From Clostridia bacterium (GTDB lineage Bacteria; Bacillota; Clostridia; Oscillospirales; Acutalibacteraceae): DNA of 64,000 bases. The first letter of the stretch is position 1. Each line of letters opens with the position of its first letter. The position numbers and the translations under genes were made by a program. The notes below the pieces were generated by a model. That model saw only the letters and a list, made by a program, of their open reading frames with translations. It was not told the origin of the DNA and did not search any database. Below, in pieces: positions 7,476 through 15,242 of this stretch. Location: positions 121,466 through 185,465 of the forward strand of contig JAFXGM010000041.1 in NCBI GenBank assembly GCA_017513195.1. Reading direction: 5' to 3'.

Positions 7476-8948
7476 ATGAAGTCTAAAACTTCCCGTAAGT
7501 CAACATTTTTTATAATCCTCATACTAATCCTAGCCCTTGCTTATTCGGCTTTCTTTGGTATCGAGAATTATTATGGTGACACAAGAATTGTTTATGCAAA
7601 GGGTGCCAACGATATCCGTTGGGGCATTGATATCAACGGCGGTGTAGAAGCAGTATTTGCTCCTGCTGATACCAAATTAGAGGTTACCGACGAAGACATT
7701 AATGCGGCAAAAAATCTTATAGAGACACGATTAGTAAACAAAAAGATTACTGATTACGAGATTTATGCCGACACCACCAACAACAGAGTTGTTGTTCGAT
7801 TCCCAAGCAATAACCAAGAAGAAGGCTTTGACGCAAACGAGGCTGTAAGCGAACTTAGTGCATCGGCAATGGTTATCTTCCGTAAAGGTACATCTGAGAC
7901 CGGTGAAATAATTCTTCAAGGTTCTGAAGACGTAAAGTCAGCAACAGCAGGTCTTGACCCAAAAAACAATGACCCGATAGTTATTCTTAACTTCACCAGC
8001 AGCGGTAAGCAAAAGTTTACAGCCGCTACTGCAGAGGCTGTAAATTCGGCAACCTCTTCTAAATATAAGGATTCTACAACAGGCTCAACCGAAAGTTTTA
8101 TTTCTATCTGGCTTAGTACCACAACCTACGACGAAAACGGCAAAGAGGTTACAACCCAGACAAATATAAGCTCTGCTACAGTTGACGAGGTAATATCATC
8201 CGACGAGTGTGTTATCTCTAACAAGCAGCAGCCTATGACCTTAGAAGAAACAACCGATATAGCCGAAAAGATTAACGGCGGCAAACTACCATTTAGCCTT
8301 GCGGTTAAAAATCTTCAAATCATTTCTCCAACACTTGGTGCTGACGCTCTAAACGTAATGGTAATTGCAGGTATAATTGCATTTGCCGTTGTATGTTTAA
8401 TTATGATTGTGCGTTATAGAGTAAATGGTGTTGTAGCTGCTATTGCACTTCTTGGTCAGTTGGCAGGCTCAATCGCATGTATTTCGGGCTTCTTCTCGGG
8501 TAGCGATAGCTTTACCCTTACAATACCGGGTATTGCGGGTATTATACTTTCAATCGGTGTTGGCGTTGACTGTAACGTTATTGCAGCTGAACGTATCCGC
8601 GACGAATTCAAAAAAGGCAAGCCACTTGATGCCGCTATAAATTCCGGCTTTAAGAACAGTCTTTCAGCTATTATCGACGGTAACGTTACAATCGTTATTG
8701 TAGCAATAGTACTTATGGGTGCATTTGGTTCACCAGACAGCTTCTTAGGCAAAATCTTCTCACCTGTTATGTCAATCTTTGGCACATCAATAACCGGTAC
8801 AATTTACTCATTCGGTTACACACTTCTCATCGGCGTTATATTCAACCTTATTATGGGCGTTCTTGCTTCCAAATATATGCTTCGCAGCATCTCACAGTTC
8901 AAGTTTATGAGAAATCCTGCTTTTTACGGAGGTAAGAAAAATGGCTAA
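7476..8948 (+). CDS. secD: Protein translocase subunit SecD
   Basis: This 490-residue protein forms half of the SecDF complex, which uses the proton gradient to pull secreted proteins off the SecYEG channel. An N-terminal membrane helix is followed by the SecD GIDINGGV motif (near residue 50), a periplasmic-type P1 region, and a C-terminal block of five helices containing GIAGIILSIGVGVDCNVIAAER. The start at 7476 has GGAGG seven bases upstream; an earlier in-frame ATG at 7443 has none. The 3' end overlaps secF by 8 bp. In many bacilli SecD and SecF are fused; here they are separate, as is common in Clostridia. yajC is not adjacent. Confidence 0.95.
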   Translation: MKSKTSRKSTFFIILILILALAYSAFFGIENYYGDTRIVYAKGANDIRWGIDINGGVEAVFAPADTKLEVTDEDINAAKNLIETRLVNKKITDYEIYADTTNNRVVVRFPSNNQEEGFDANEAVSELSASAMVIFRKGTSETGEIILQGSEDVKSATAGLDPKNNDPIVILNFTSSGKQKFTAATAEAVNSATSSKYKDSTTGSTESFISIWLSTTTYDENGKEVTTQTNISSATVDEVISSDECVISNKQQPMTLEETTDIAEKINGGKLPFSLAVKNLQIISPTLGADALNVMVIAGIIAFAVVCLIMIVRYRVNGVVAAIALLGQLAGSIACISGFFSGSDSFTLTIPGIAGIILSIGVGVDCNVIAAERIRDEFKKGKPLDAAINSGFKNSLSAIIDGNVTIVIVAIVLMGAFGSPDSFLGKIFSPVMSIFGTSITGTIYSFGYTLLIGVIFNLIMGVLASKYMLRSISQFKFMRNPAFYGGKKNG

Positions 8949-9861
8949 TAAGACTATAAACACTAAAAAATGTTTTAAAGTTTCAATCATTGCTTACGCT
9001 ATTTTAATAATCGCAGGCATTATTGTTACGTTGGTAGCCGGTCCAAAGCTTGATATCAGCTTTGTAGGCGGCACAACCTTCTCTTACTCATATACAGGCG
9101 ACGTATCACAAGACGAGTTTACCAAAACCGTTTCTTCGGTTTTAGATAAAGAGTTTAACGTAGGTCAAAACACCTCTATTGCAGGTGACAGCAAATCTTA
9201 CGTTGTAACTTTGTCGGGCAAGGATTCTATTGATGCTGATAAGCAATTAAAGATTACTCAAGCACTTGAAAAGAAATTCCCAAAGAACGAGATTGCACTT
9301 TATAACTCTGATTCGGTTGATGCTTCTTTAGCAGATACCTTCTTTGCAAAATGTTTGGTTGCTGTACTTATTACTGCTATTTTGGTTGTTATTTACGTAG
9401 CAATCAGGTTTAGAAAAATTGGCGGCGTGTCGGCTTCTCTTACCGCATTTTGCGCACTTATACTTGACCTGCTTACAGCATTCTTTATCGCTGTTATATT
9501 CAGATTGCCTATTGATATGAACTTTATGGCAGTTATGCTTACGATACTTGGTTATTCACTTAACGATACCATCGTTATCTATGACCGTGTTCGTGAAAAT
9601 AAACGCCTTTATCCAAATATCACAATCGGCGAAAATATGGATATGAGCGTTGGAAGCACTCTTGTTCGTAACATAGTAACAACCGTTACTACAGTTTGCG
9701 CAGTTCTTACAATAATTGTTGTATCAGAGCTATTTGGTCTTACATCACTTCGTTCATTCGCAATACCAATGGTATTTGGTCTTGTATCGGGATGTTTCTC
9801 ATCAATATTTGTATCAGGTCCACTTTGGGTTATGTGGAAAGAAAGAAAAGCAGCAAAGTAA
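8941..9861 (+). CDS. secF: Protein translocase subunit SecF
   Basis: This 306-residue partner of SecD has an N-terminal helix, the SecF FVGGTTFSYSY strand near residue 40, a short extracytoplasmic domain, then five C-terminal helices with GYSLNDTIVIYDRVREN, the SecF signature. The ATG overlaps the end of secD by 8 bp and follows GGAGG inside secD, indicating translational coupling and equal stoichiometry. A terminator follows 14 bp after the stop. Confidence 0.95.
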   Translation: MANKTINTKKCFKVSIIAYAILIIAGIIVTLVAGPKLDISFVGGTTFSYSYTGDVSQDEFTKTVSSVLDKEFNVGQNTSIAGDSKSYVVTLSGKDSIDADKQLKITQALEKKFPKNEIALYNSDSVDASLADTFFAKCLVAVLITAILVVIYVAIRFRKIGGVSASLTAFCALILDLLTAFFIAVIFRLPIDMNFMAVMLTILGYSLNDTIVIYDRVRENKRLYPNITIGENMDMSVGSTLVRNIVTTVTTVCAVLTIIVVSELFGLTSLRSFAIPMVFGLVSGCFSSIFVSGPLWVMWKERKAAK

Positions 9862-9874
9862 TTTTTATAAGTTT

Positions 9875-9905
9875 AAAGCACTCGTCGATAAACGGCGAGT
9901 GCTTT
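9875..9905 (+). terminator. secDF terminator
   Basis: AAAGCACTCGTCG pairs with CGGCGAGTGCTTT (one G-U) around ATAAA, followed by TTATT. It sits between the convergent secF and the small ORF on the other strand. Confidence 0.8.
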
Positions 9906-9908
9906 TTA

Positions 9909-10091
9909 TTATTTAAACATTGTCTGAATACCATCTACAATTTCGCCTGCAGCTTTTACAACCTTGGCAGAGCCTTTTGAAATATTATGTTTATCCTGTA
10001 ATACCATTTTTCCGACCACAACCGCTGCTGCACCTGCAATCATGCCTGCACCCATACCCTTTACAAAAGACATCCCATTTAATTTAGACAT
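9909..10091 (-). CDS. Small glycine/alanine-rich membrane protein
   Basis: This 60-residue ORF starts at an ATG preceded by a perfect AAGGGAGG. Residues 9-28 (GMSFVKGMGAGMIAGAAAVV) form a single Gly/Ala-rich membrane segment, followed by a basic stretch and an amphipathic C-terminus. It recalls small YtxH-type proteins of Firmicutes, but the match is only by pattern. The ribosome-binding site lies in the 3' arm of a 13-bp hairpin that also serves as the likely terminator of rfbC. Function unknown. Confidence 0.62.
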   Translation of the reverse strand: MSKLNGMSFVKGMGAGMIAGAAAVVVGKMVLQDKHNISKGSAKVVKAAGEIVDGIQTMFK

Positions 10092-10096
10092 AAAAT

Positions 10097-10139
10097 TAAC
10101 CTCCCTTCACGATTAGTTTAACCGTTTGAAGGGAGGTTA
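10097..10139 (-). terminator. Hairpin between rfbC and the small membrane protein gene
   Basis: TAACCTCCCTTCA and TGAAGGGAGGTTA form a perfect 13-bp stem with a 17-nt loop. On the minus strand it follows the rfbC stop by 10 bp and is trailed by ATTTT. Its second arm contains the Shine-Dalgarno sequence of the next gene. Confidence 0.65.
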
Positions 10140-10148
10140 TTATTTTAA

Positions 10149-10706
10149 TTATTTATTTTTCTTATACTCACTAAACGGAGCATGAATCTTATCTTTATCG
10201 GAAAGAATTATTTCCATATCTGCGGGTATTGGCCATTCAATACCAAAATCGGGGTCATTCCACATAAAGCCCACTTCATCGTTTGGATGATAATAATCAT
10301 CAACCTTGTAGCAGAATTCGGCCTCGTCAGAAAGCACTACAAAACCGTGTGCAAAGCCCTTTGGAACCAAGAACTGACGCTTGTTTTCAGCAGAAAGAAT
10401 AACGCCTTCCCACTTACCGTATGTTGGTGAGCCTTCACGAAGATCAACACAAACGTCAAACACCTCTCCGCGAATGCAACGCACAAGCTTAGTCTGTGGA
10501 AAATTCTTTTGAAGATGCATACCTCGAAGAACGCCCTTGGTTGACATAGATTGATTGTCCTGAACAAAGTCTATGTCAATGCCGCCAGCCTTAAAGTCCT
10601 CTTTCTGATATGTTTCCATAAAGTAGCCGCGGTTATCACCGTGAACAGCAGGTTCAATAATTACAACACCGTCAATTGAGGTTTTAATAAAGTTAAACTT
10701 ACCCAT
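10149..10706 (-). CDS. rfbC: dTDP-4-dehydrorhamnose 3,5-epimerase
   Basis: This 185-residue cupin-fold epimerase carries out the third step of dTDP-L-rhamnose synthesis. RmlC motifs are clear: GDNRGYFMETYQ, FVQDNQSMSTKGVLRGMHLQ with the catalytic His, the RCIRGEVFDVCVDLR strand pair and FAHGFVVLSDEAEFCYK with the catalytic Tyr region. The start overlaps rfbB by 1 bp. It is the last gene of the sufCB-GT2-rfbDBC run. Confidence 0.95.
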   Translation of the reverse strand: MGKFNFIKTSIDGVVIIEPAVHGDNRGYFMETYQKEDFKAGGIDIDFVQDNQSMSTKGVLRGMHLQKNFPQTKLVRCIRGEVFDVCVDLREGSPTYGKWEGVILSAENKRQFLVPKGFAHGFVVLSDEAEFCYKVDDYYHPNDEVGFMWNDPDFGIEWPIPADMEIILSDKDKIHAPFSEYKKNK

Positions 10707-11773
10707 TAAAGTTCCTCTTTCCCACTGTACATTGTGTCATAATACTTTTGATAAGCGCCGCTTGTAACGTTGTCAAACCACTCTTTGTTGTCAAGATACC
10801 ACTTAAGTGTCTTCTTTATACCAACTTCAAAGCAGGTCTCTGGGTACCAGCCAAGCTCGTCCTTAATTTTCTGTGGGTCTATACCATAACGACGGTCGTG
10901 ACCCTTACGGTCGGTAACGTGCTTAATCATATGCTCGCCAACGGTAGAGTCAACGTTCTCTTTAATGTATTCGATGATAGACTTAACAATAAAGATGTTT
11001 GGTTTTTCGTTGTGACCGCCAACGTTGTAAACCTCGCCAAGTCTGCCGCCTGTGATAACCATATCAATAGCTTTACAGTGATCTTCAACGTAAAGCCAGT
11101 CACGAATTTGCATACCGTCACCATATACAGGAAGGTCCTTATGCTGAAGAGTGTTATTCATAATAAGCGGAATAAGCTTTTCAGGGAACTGGAATGGACC
11201 GTAGTTGTTTGAGCAACGGGTAATGTTAATTGGGAACTTATATGTATCACCAAATGCTTTTACAAAAAAGTCTGCAGATGCTTTTGATGATGAGTACGGT
11301 GAGTGTGGGTCAAGAGGAGTGGTCTCCATAAAGTAACCGGTCTCACCTAAAGAACCGTAAACCTCGTCGGTAGAAACCTGTAAGTATTTTACGCCCTCTT
11401 TGTATTGGTCGTCACCAATAGTCCAAGCAACCTTTGCACACTGAAGCATATTTACAGTACCCTCAACGTTTGTCTTAACAAATATTTCAGGATTTGTGAT
11501 AGAGCGGTCAACGTGGCTTTCTGCTGCAAAGTTAACAACGTAGTCTACGTCATTTTCTGCAAAAATCTTTGAGATAGCCTCTCTATCGCAAATATCAGCT
11601 TGTACAAAGCTGTAACGTGGATCGTTTTCTACGCTCTTTAGGTTTTCAAGATTGCCGGCGTAAGTTAGTTTGTCAACATTGATAATCTTTATGTCGTCAT
11701 ACTTGTTTAACATATAGATTACAAAGTTTGAGCCGATAAAGCCTGCGCCGCCTGTTACTAAATAAGTTTTCAT
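10706..11773 (-). CDS. rfbB: dTDP-glucose 4,6-dehydratase
   Basis: This 355-residue extended-SDR enzyme converts dTDP-glucose to dTDP-4-keto-6-deoxyglucose. It has the N-terminal GGAGFIGSNF NAD-binding loop, the STDEVYGSLG motif, the YSSSKASAD catalytic YxxxK and the NNYGPFQFPEKLIP and YNVGG segments typical of RmlB. The ATG at 11773 follows GGAGG. It lies 4 bp after rfbD and abuts rfbC. The first enzyme of the pathway (rfbA) is not in this window and must be elsewhere if the pathway is complete. Confidence 0.96.
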   Translation of the reverse strand: MKTYLVTGGAGFIGSNFVIYMLNKYDDIKIINVDKLTYAGNLENLKSVENDPRYSFVQADICDREAISKIFAENDVDYVVNFAAESHVDRSITNPEIFVKTNVEGTVNMLQCAKVAWTIGDDQYKEGVKYLQVSTDEVYGSLGETGYFMETTPLDPHSPYSSSKASADFFVKAFGDTYKFPINITRCSNNYGPFQFPEKLIPLIMNNTLQHKDLPVYGDGMQIRDWLYVEDHCKAIDMVITGGRLGEVYNVGGHNEKPNIFIVKSIIEYIKENVDSTVGEHMIKHVTDRKGHDRRYGIDPQKIKDELGWYPETCFEVGIKKTLKWYLDNKEWFDNVTSGAYQKYYDTMYSGKEEL

Positions 11774-11777
11774 AAGT

Positions 11778-12671
11778 TTAGTCCTCCACCTTTGAAATAT
11801 ATTCTTTTAAAGCGATTTCCCAATCGCGCATTTCATTGCCAACCGTACATTCAAGCGCCAAATTGCGTAGTGATGAATATTCCGGTCGCTTGGTTGGTAC
11901 ATTGAATTTTGCATTGTATTCTTCGGTAGTGCAAGGTGTTACTGTATCACCTAGTCCGGAATATTCAGCAATTTTTACTGCAAAATCATACCAAGAGCAT
12001 TCGCCCTCACCCGTGCAGTGATAAATACCATATTCTTCGGTAACGGCAAGTTTGAGAAGATGATGTGCTAAATCGTTTGCGTTGGTTGGATTGCCCCGTT
12101 GGTCACATACAACACCAATACCGCCGTTAGCCTTTATTACACGGCGCACGGTCTTAACAAAGTTTTTACCAATATAGCCATAAAGCCAAGACGTACGCAC
12201 TACAAACGAGCGTTTACAAAAACTTAAAGCATATTTTTCGCCAAGTGCTTTTGATGCACCGTAAACGCTTTGTGGGTCTACCTTGTCCCACTCGCAGTAT
12301 GGTTTTTTACCATTGCCTGCAAATACGTAGTCGGTAGATACGTGAATTAGCTTTGCGCCAATTTTTTCAGCGCATACAGCCAAATTTTTAACACCCAGTG
12401 CATTTACCTTAAATGCGACGTCATAAGCCGTTTCACAACCATCAACGTTTGTCATAGCAGCACAGTTGATTATAACATCGGGCTTATTTGCTAAAATATA
12501 ATCATTTACTGCCGACATATTGGAAATGTCAAGCGTATCAATATCTACCGGCAAAATTTCGGCACCAATTACACCTGATGGTGCTGCGCCTATTTCACTT
12601 TTGCCTGTTTTTAGAATTGATTGCAGCTCATTACCAAGTTGTCCGTTACAACCTGTAATCATAATTTTCAT
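11778..12671 (-). CDS. rfbD: dTDP-4-dehydrorhamnose reductase
   Basis: This 297-residue SDR catalyses the final reduction to dTDP-L-rhamnose. Seen are GCNGQLGNEL at the N-terminus, VDGCETAYDVAFKVNA, HVSTDYVFAG, the catalytic YGASKALGEKY motif and VVRTSWLYG. The preferred start is the ATG at 12671, overlapping the glycosyltransferase stop by 4 bp behind GGAGGGG; the in-frame ATG at 12689 would add six residues lacking a ribosome-binding site. Part of the rhamnose operon. Confidence 0.95.
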   Translation of the reverse strand: MKIMITGCNGQLGNELQSILKTGKSEIGAAPSGVIGAEILPVDIDTLDISNMSAVNDYILANKPDVIINCAAMTNVDGCETAYDVAFKVNALGVKNLAVCAEKIGAKLIHVSTDYVFAGNGKKPYCEWDKVDPQSVYGASKALGEKYALSFCKRSFVVRTSWLYGYIGKNFVKTVRRVIKANGGIGVVCDQRGNPTNANDLAHHLLKLAVTEEYGIYHCTGEGECSWYDFAVKIAEYSGLGDTVTPCTTEEYNAKFNVPTKRPEYSSLRNLALECTVGNEMRDWEIALKEYISKVED

Positions 12672-13426
12672 TTGTATTTTCCCCTCCATTTGAGTAAGAA
12701 TTTAAAGCTTGAAATTATATGGATAAGTAAATATTTTATACTTTTTGAGCTTTCACGTTCCCATGCGTGAGTTACTTCAAATTGAGGCAGCATCATAACT
12801 TTGCCTTTTGACTTTGCTTTAAGTGCCAAATCGGCATCCTCAAGATACATAAAATAACGTTCATCAAAACCAAGCAGTTTTTTAAACATATCGGTTCTAA
12901 TTAAAAAGAAGCATCCTGTACAAAAGCATATTTCGGTAGGTTCGATTATTTCTTTGTCCGCCCATACATATTTGCCACGTATTTTATCAGAAAGGCGACC
13001 TAAAAACAATCTCTTAAATGTCGGCCGTTCTTTTGGTAGTTTTTGTTCGGTGCCATCGGAATTTAATATCTTAGGCATTGCCATCACAACGTCGGGGTTA
13101 GCTTCAAAATAATCAACCATATCCGATATAACATCAGACGATATTGTTATGTCGGGATTTATAACACAATGATATTTACCAAGTGGCTGCGTTAAAGCAA
13201 CGTTATGCGCCGCACCAAAGCCGAGATTTTTTTCTTGCCTTATAACTATAGCTTGTCCGGACTTTTCTATAGAATCGGCGGTACCATCGGTTGACGCATT
13301 ATCAATAACATAAAGCTTTAGGGGGTATTTTTTAGTGTTTTCAATAATACTTTTAACGGTATCGGGTGCACGGTTTATATCGTTATAGGTAACTATAGAC
13401 GCGCTAACCATTATATCGATATCCAT
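12668..13426 (-). CDS. Family 2 glycosyltransferase (rhamnosyltransferase-like)
   Basis: This 252-residue GT-A enzyme has the opening SASIVTYND, the YVIDNASTDGTADSI nucleotide-binding stretch, NLGFGAAHN and a DPDITI-like metal site (NPDITIS), then the FLIRTDMFKKLLGFDERYFMYLEDADL block typical of WbbL-like enzymes. Being coupled to rfbD, it probably transfers rhamnose from dTDP-L-rhamnose onto a lipid-linked or surface polysaccharide. The C-terminal 40 residues may bind membrane. Start ATG at 13426 follows AAAGGGGGA. Acceptor unknown. Confidence 0.85.
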   Translation of the reverse strand: MDIDIMVSASIVTYNDINRAPDTVKSIIENTKKYPLKLYVIDNASTDGTADSIEKSGQAIVIRQEKNLGFGAAHNVALTQPLGKYHCVINPDITISSDVISDMVDYFEANPDVVMAMPKILNSDGTEQKLPKERPTFKRLFLGRLSDKIRGKYVWADKEIIEPTEICFCTGCFFLIRTDMFKKLLGFDERYFMYLEDADLALKAKSKGKVMMLPQFEVTHAWERESSKSIKYLLIHIISSFKFLLKWRGKYK

Positions 13427-13457
13427 ATAAATCCCCCTTTAAAACAATCAACATATT

Positions 13458-14375
13458 TTATTTTAAGAAACCGTTTACAATTTCTTCTTCGGCTTGTTGT
13501 TCGCTAAGACCGAGTGTCATAAGCTTGATAAGCTGTTCGCCCGCAATTTTACCGATTGCCGCCTCATGTATAAGTGAAGCATCAATATGGTTTGCATTAA
13601 TCTCCGGTATTGCGCTTACACGAGCATCACCCATAATAATGGCATCACACTCGGTATGACCGTGGCACTTGCTGTTACCGTTAATATTTGAACGGTAAAC
13701 CTGTACTGAATTGTCGGTTGCTACCGAACGGGAAACAACGTTTGCGCTAGAGTTTTCGCCATTTAAGTCAACCGAAAAGTCGGTGTCGGCACGCTGGGTA
13801 CCATGAGTCATAAGTTTTTCATGAATAATAAGTGTTGCATCGGCATCAAGTGTTGCGCGGGTGATACGGTTGGTATTATCAATACCCTTTATCTGACTTG
13901 TTTCCATTTCCATATAACCGCCCTCGGCTATATTTACAACGGTAGTAGGGTTCATATTCTTGCCACCTGTGCCGTCGCCCTCACCATAGTGACGCTCTAT
14001 ATATTTAACCTTGGCATTTTTGCCTACAAAGAAGCTGTGTATACCGTCGTGACGTGATTCTTCACTTCCGCAGTTATGAATTCCACAGCCAGCCATAATG
14101 GTAACGTCACAGTCATCACCTATTATGAAATCATTGTAAACCAAATCGTTTACACCGCTTTCGCTAATAATAACCGGAATGTGTATTGTTTCACCCTTGG
14201 TTCCTGGACGAATTACAATGTCAATACCATCTTTGTCGGTCTTGTTGCGTATGTCAACGTTTTCGGTAACGTGGCGCTCTGCCAATGAGCCGTTTGCACG
14301 AATATTGAACGCACCGCCGGTAGCACCATCCATATCTGCAATAATTTTAAGTAAATCTTTTTCTATACCGTTCAT
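13458..14375 (-). CDS. SufB/SufD-like Fe-S scaffold (minimal SUF system)
   Basis: This 305-residue protein has the right-handed beta-helix pattern of the SufBD core, including KCHGHTECDAIIMG, the IHEAAIGKIAGEQL segment and the terminal GLSEQQAEEEIVNGFL, the classic SufB ending. It is much shorter than full SufB (about 470) and no separate SufD, SufS or SufU is present, so the pair resembles the two-gene SufC-SufB form found in archaea and anaerobes. Its ATG overlaps the sufC stop (TAATG) behind AAGGGGG; an upstream in-frame start at 14414 lies within sufC. Likely cytosolic Fe-S cluster assembly. Confidence 0.85.
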   Translation of the reverse strand: MNGIEKDLLKIIADMDGATGGAFNIRANGSLAERHVTENVDIRNKTDKDGIDIVIRPGTKGETIHIPVIISESGVNDLVYNDFIIGDDCDVTIMAGCGIHNCGSEESRHDGIHSFFVGKNAKVKYIERHYGEGDGTGGKNMNPTTVVNIAEGGYMEMETSQIKGIDNTNRITRATLDADATLIIHEKLMTHGTQRADTDFSVDLNGENSSANVVSRSVATDNSVQVYRSNINGNSKCHGHTECDAIIMGDARVSAIPEINANHIDASLIHEAAIGKIAGEQLIKLMTLGLSEQQAEEEIVNGFLK

Positions 14376-15112
14376 TACTGCGCCCCCTTCATATTGTTGG
14401 TAAGCACAGGACAAACACTGTTAGTTTTGCCAAGCAGTTCGGGCAAAATATCATCACGCTTGCCATAGGATTTAAGCTTGCCTGCAGACAGCACTGCCAC
14501 CTTGTCGGCAATATTAAGAATACGCTCTTGGTGCGAAATTATAATAATAGAGCCACCCAAGGTTTCGTGCATTTTTTCAAAAACATTTATAAGGTTTCCA
14601 AAGCTCCAAAGGTCAATGCCTGCCTCTGGCTCGTCAAAAAGTGATACCTTTGTGCCACGCGCCAAAACAGTAGCTATTTCAATTCTTTTAAGCTCGCCGC
14701 CTGAAAGTGACGCATTAACCTCACGATTAATATAATCGCGAGCGCAAAGACCAACCTGTGATAAATAATCACAAGCCTCTGACATACTTATTTCTTTGCC
14801 TGATGCTAAACGAATAAGGTCGTTTACCGTGATGCCCTTAAAACGAACCGGCTGTTGAAAGGCAAAGCTGATACCACGATGAGCACGCTCGGTAATAGAA
14901 AGGTCTGTTATGTCTTCACCGTCAAGCAAAATCTTGCCGCTTGTTGGTTTTATAATACCGGCAATAATTTTTGCCAATGTGGACTTGCCGCCACCATTTG
15001 GTCCTGTAATGGCCAAAAATCCGTCGCCAATGTCCATTGTAATATCCTTTAAAATTTCTTTCTTGCCGTCCTCATTTTCGGCGGAAAAAGAAATATTTTT
15101 AAGCTGTAACAT
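14375..15112 (-). CDS. sufC: SufC-like Fe-S assembly ATPase
   Basis: This 245-residue ABC ATPase has Walker A GPNGGGKST (37-45), signature LSGGELKRIEIA, Walker B VSLFDEPEAGID and the H-loop IIISHQ. The SufC-type signature DEPEAGIDLWSF separates it from transporters, and no permease is adjacent. The start ATG at 15112 is behind GGAGG; an in-frame ATG at 15142 would add ten poorly supported residues. It drives conformational change in the SufB-like partner during cluster assembly. Confidence 0.9.
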   Translation of the reverse strand: MLQLKNISFSAENEDGKKEILKDITMDIGDGFLAITGPNGGGKSTLAKIIAGIIKPTSGKILLDGEDITDLSITERAHRGISFAFQQPVRFKGITVNDLIRLASGKEISMSEACDYLSQVGLCARDYINREVNASLSGGELKRIEIATVLARGTKVSLFDEPEAGIDLWSFGNLINVFEKMHETLGGSIIIISHQERILNIADKVAVLSAGKLKSYGKRDDILPELLGKTNSVCPVLTNNMKGAQ

Positions 15113-15146
15113 GTACTTCCTCCAATTTTTGCATCCATACATAGTT

Positions 15147-15175
15147 ATTATACAGTTTTTGCATCAAAAAAGCAA
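15147..15175 (-). promoter_or_regulatory. sufCB promoter
   Basis: TTGCTT, a 17-nt spacer and TATAAT precede sufC on the minus strand. The divergent tex promoter begins only 9 bp away. Confidence 0.55.
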
Positions 15176-15183
15176 TATTATTA

Positions 15184-15213
15184 TTTACTAAACGCTACAT
15201 TTTATGGTATAAT
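15184..15213 (+). promoter_or_regulatory. tex promoter
   Basis: TTTACT, an 18-nt spacer and TATAAT lie 30 bp before the tex start. Confidence 0.55.
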
Positions 15214-15242
15214 GTGTTATATTTTTAAAATGGAGTTTTAAA

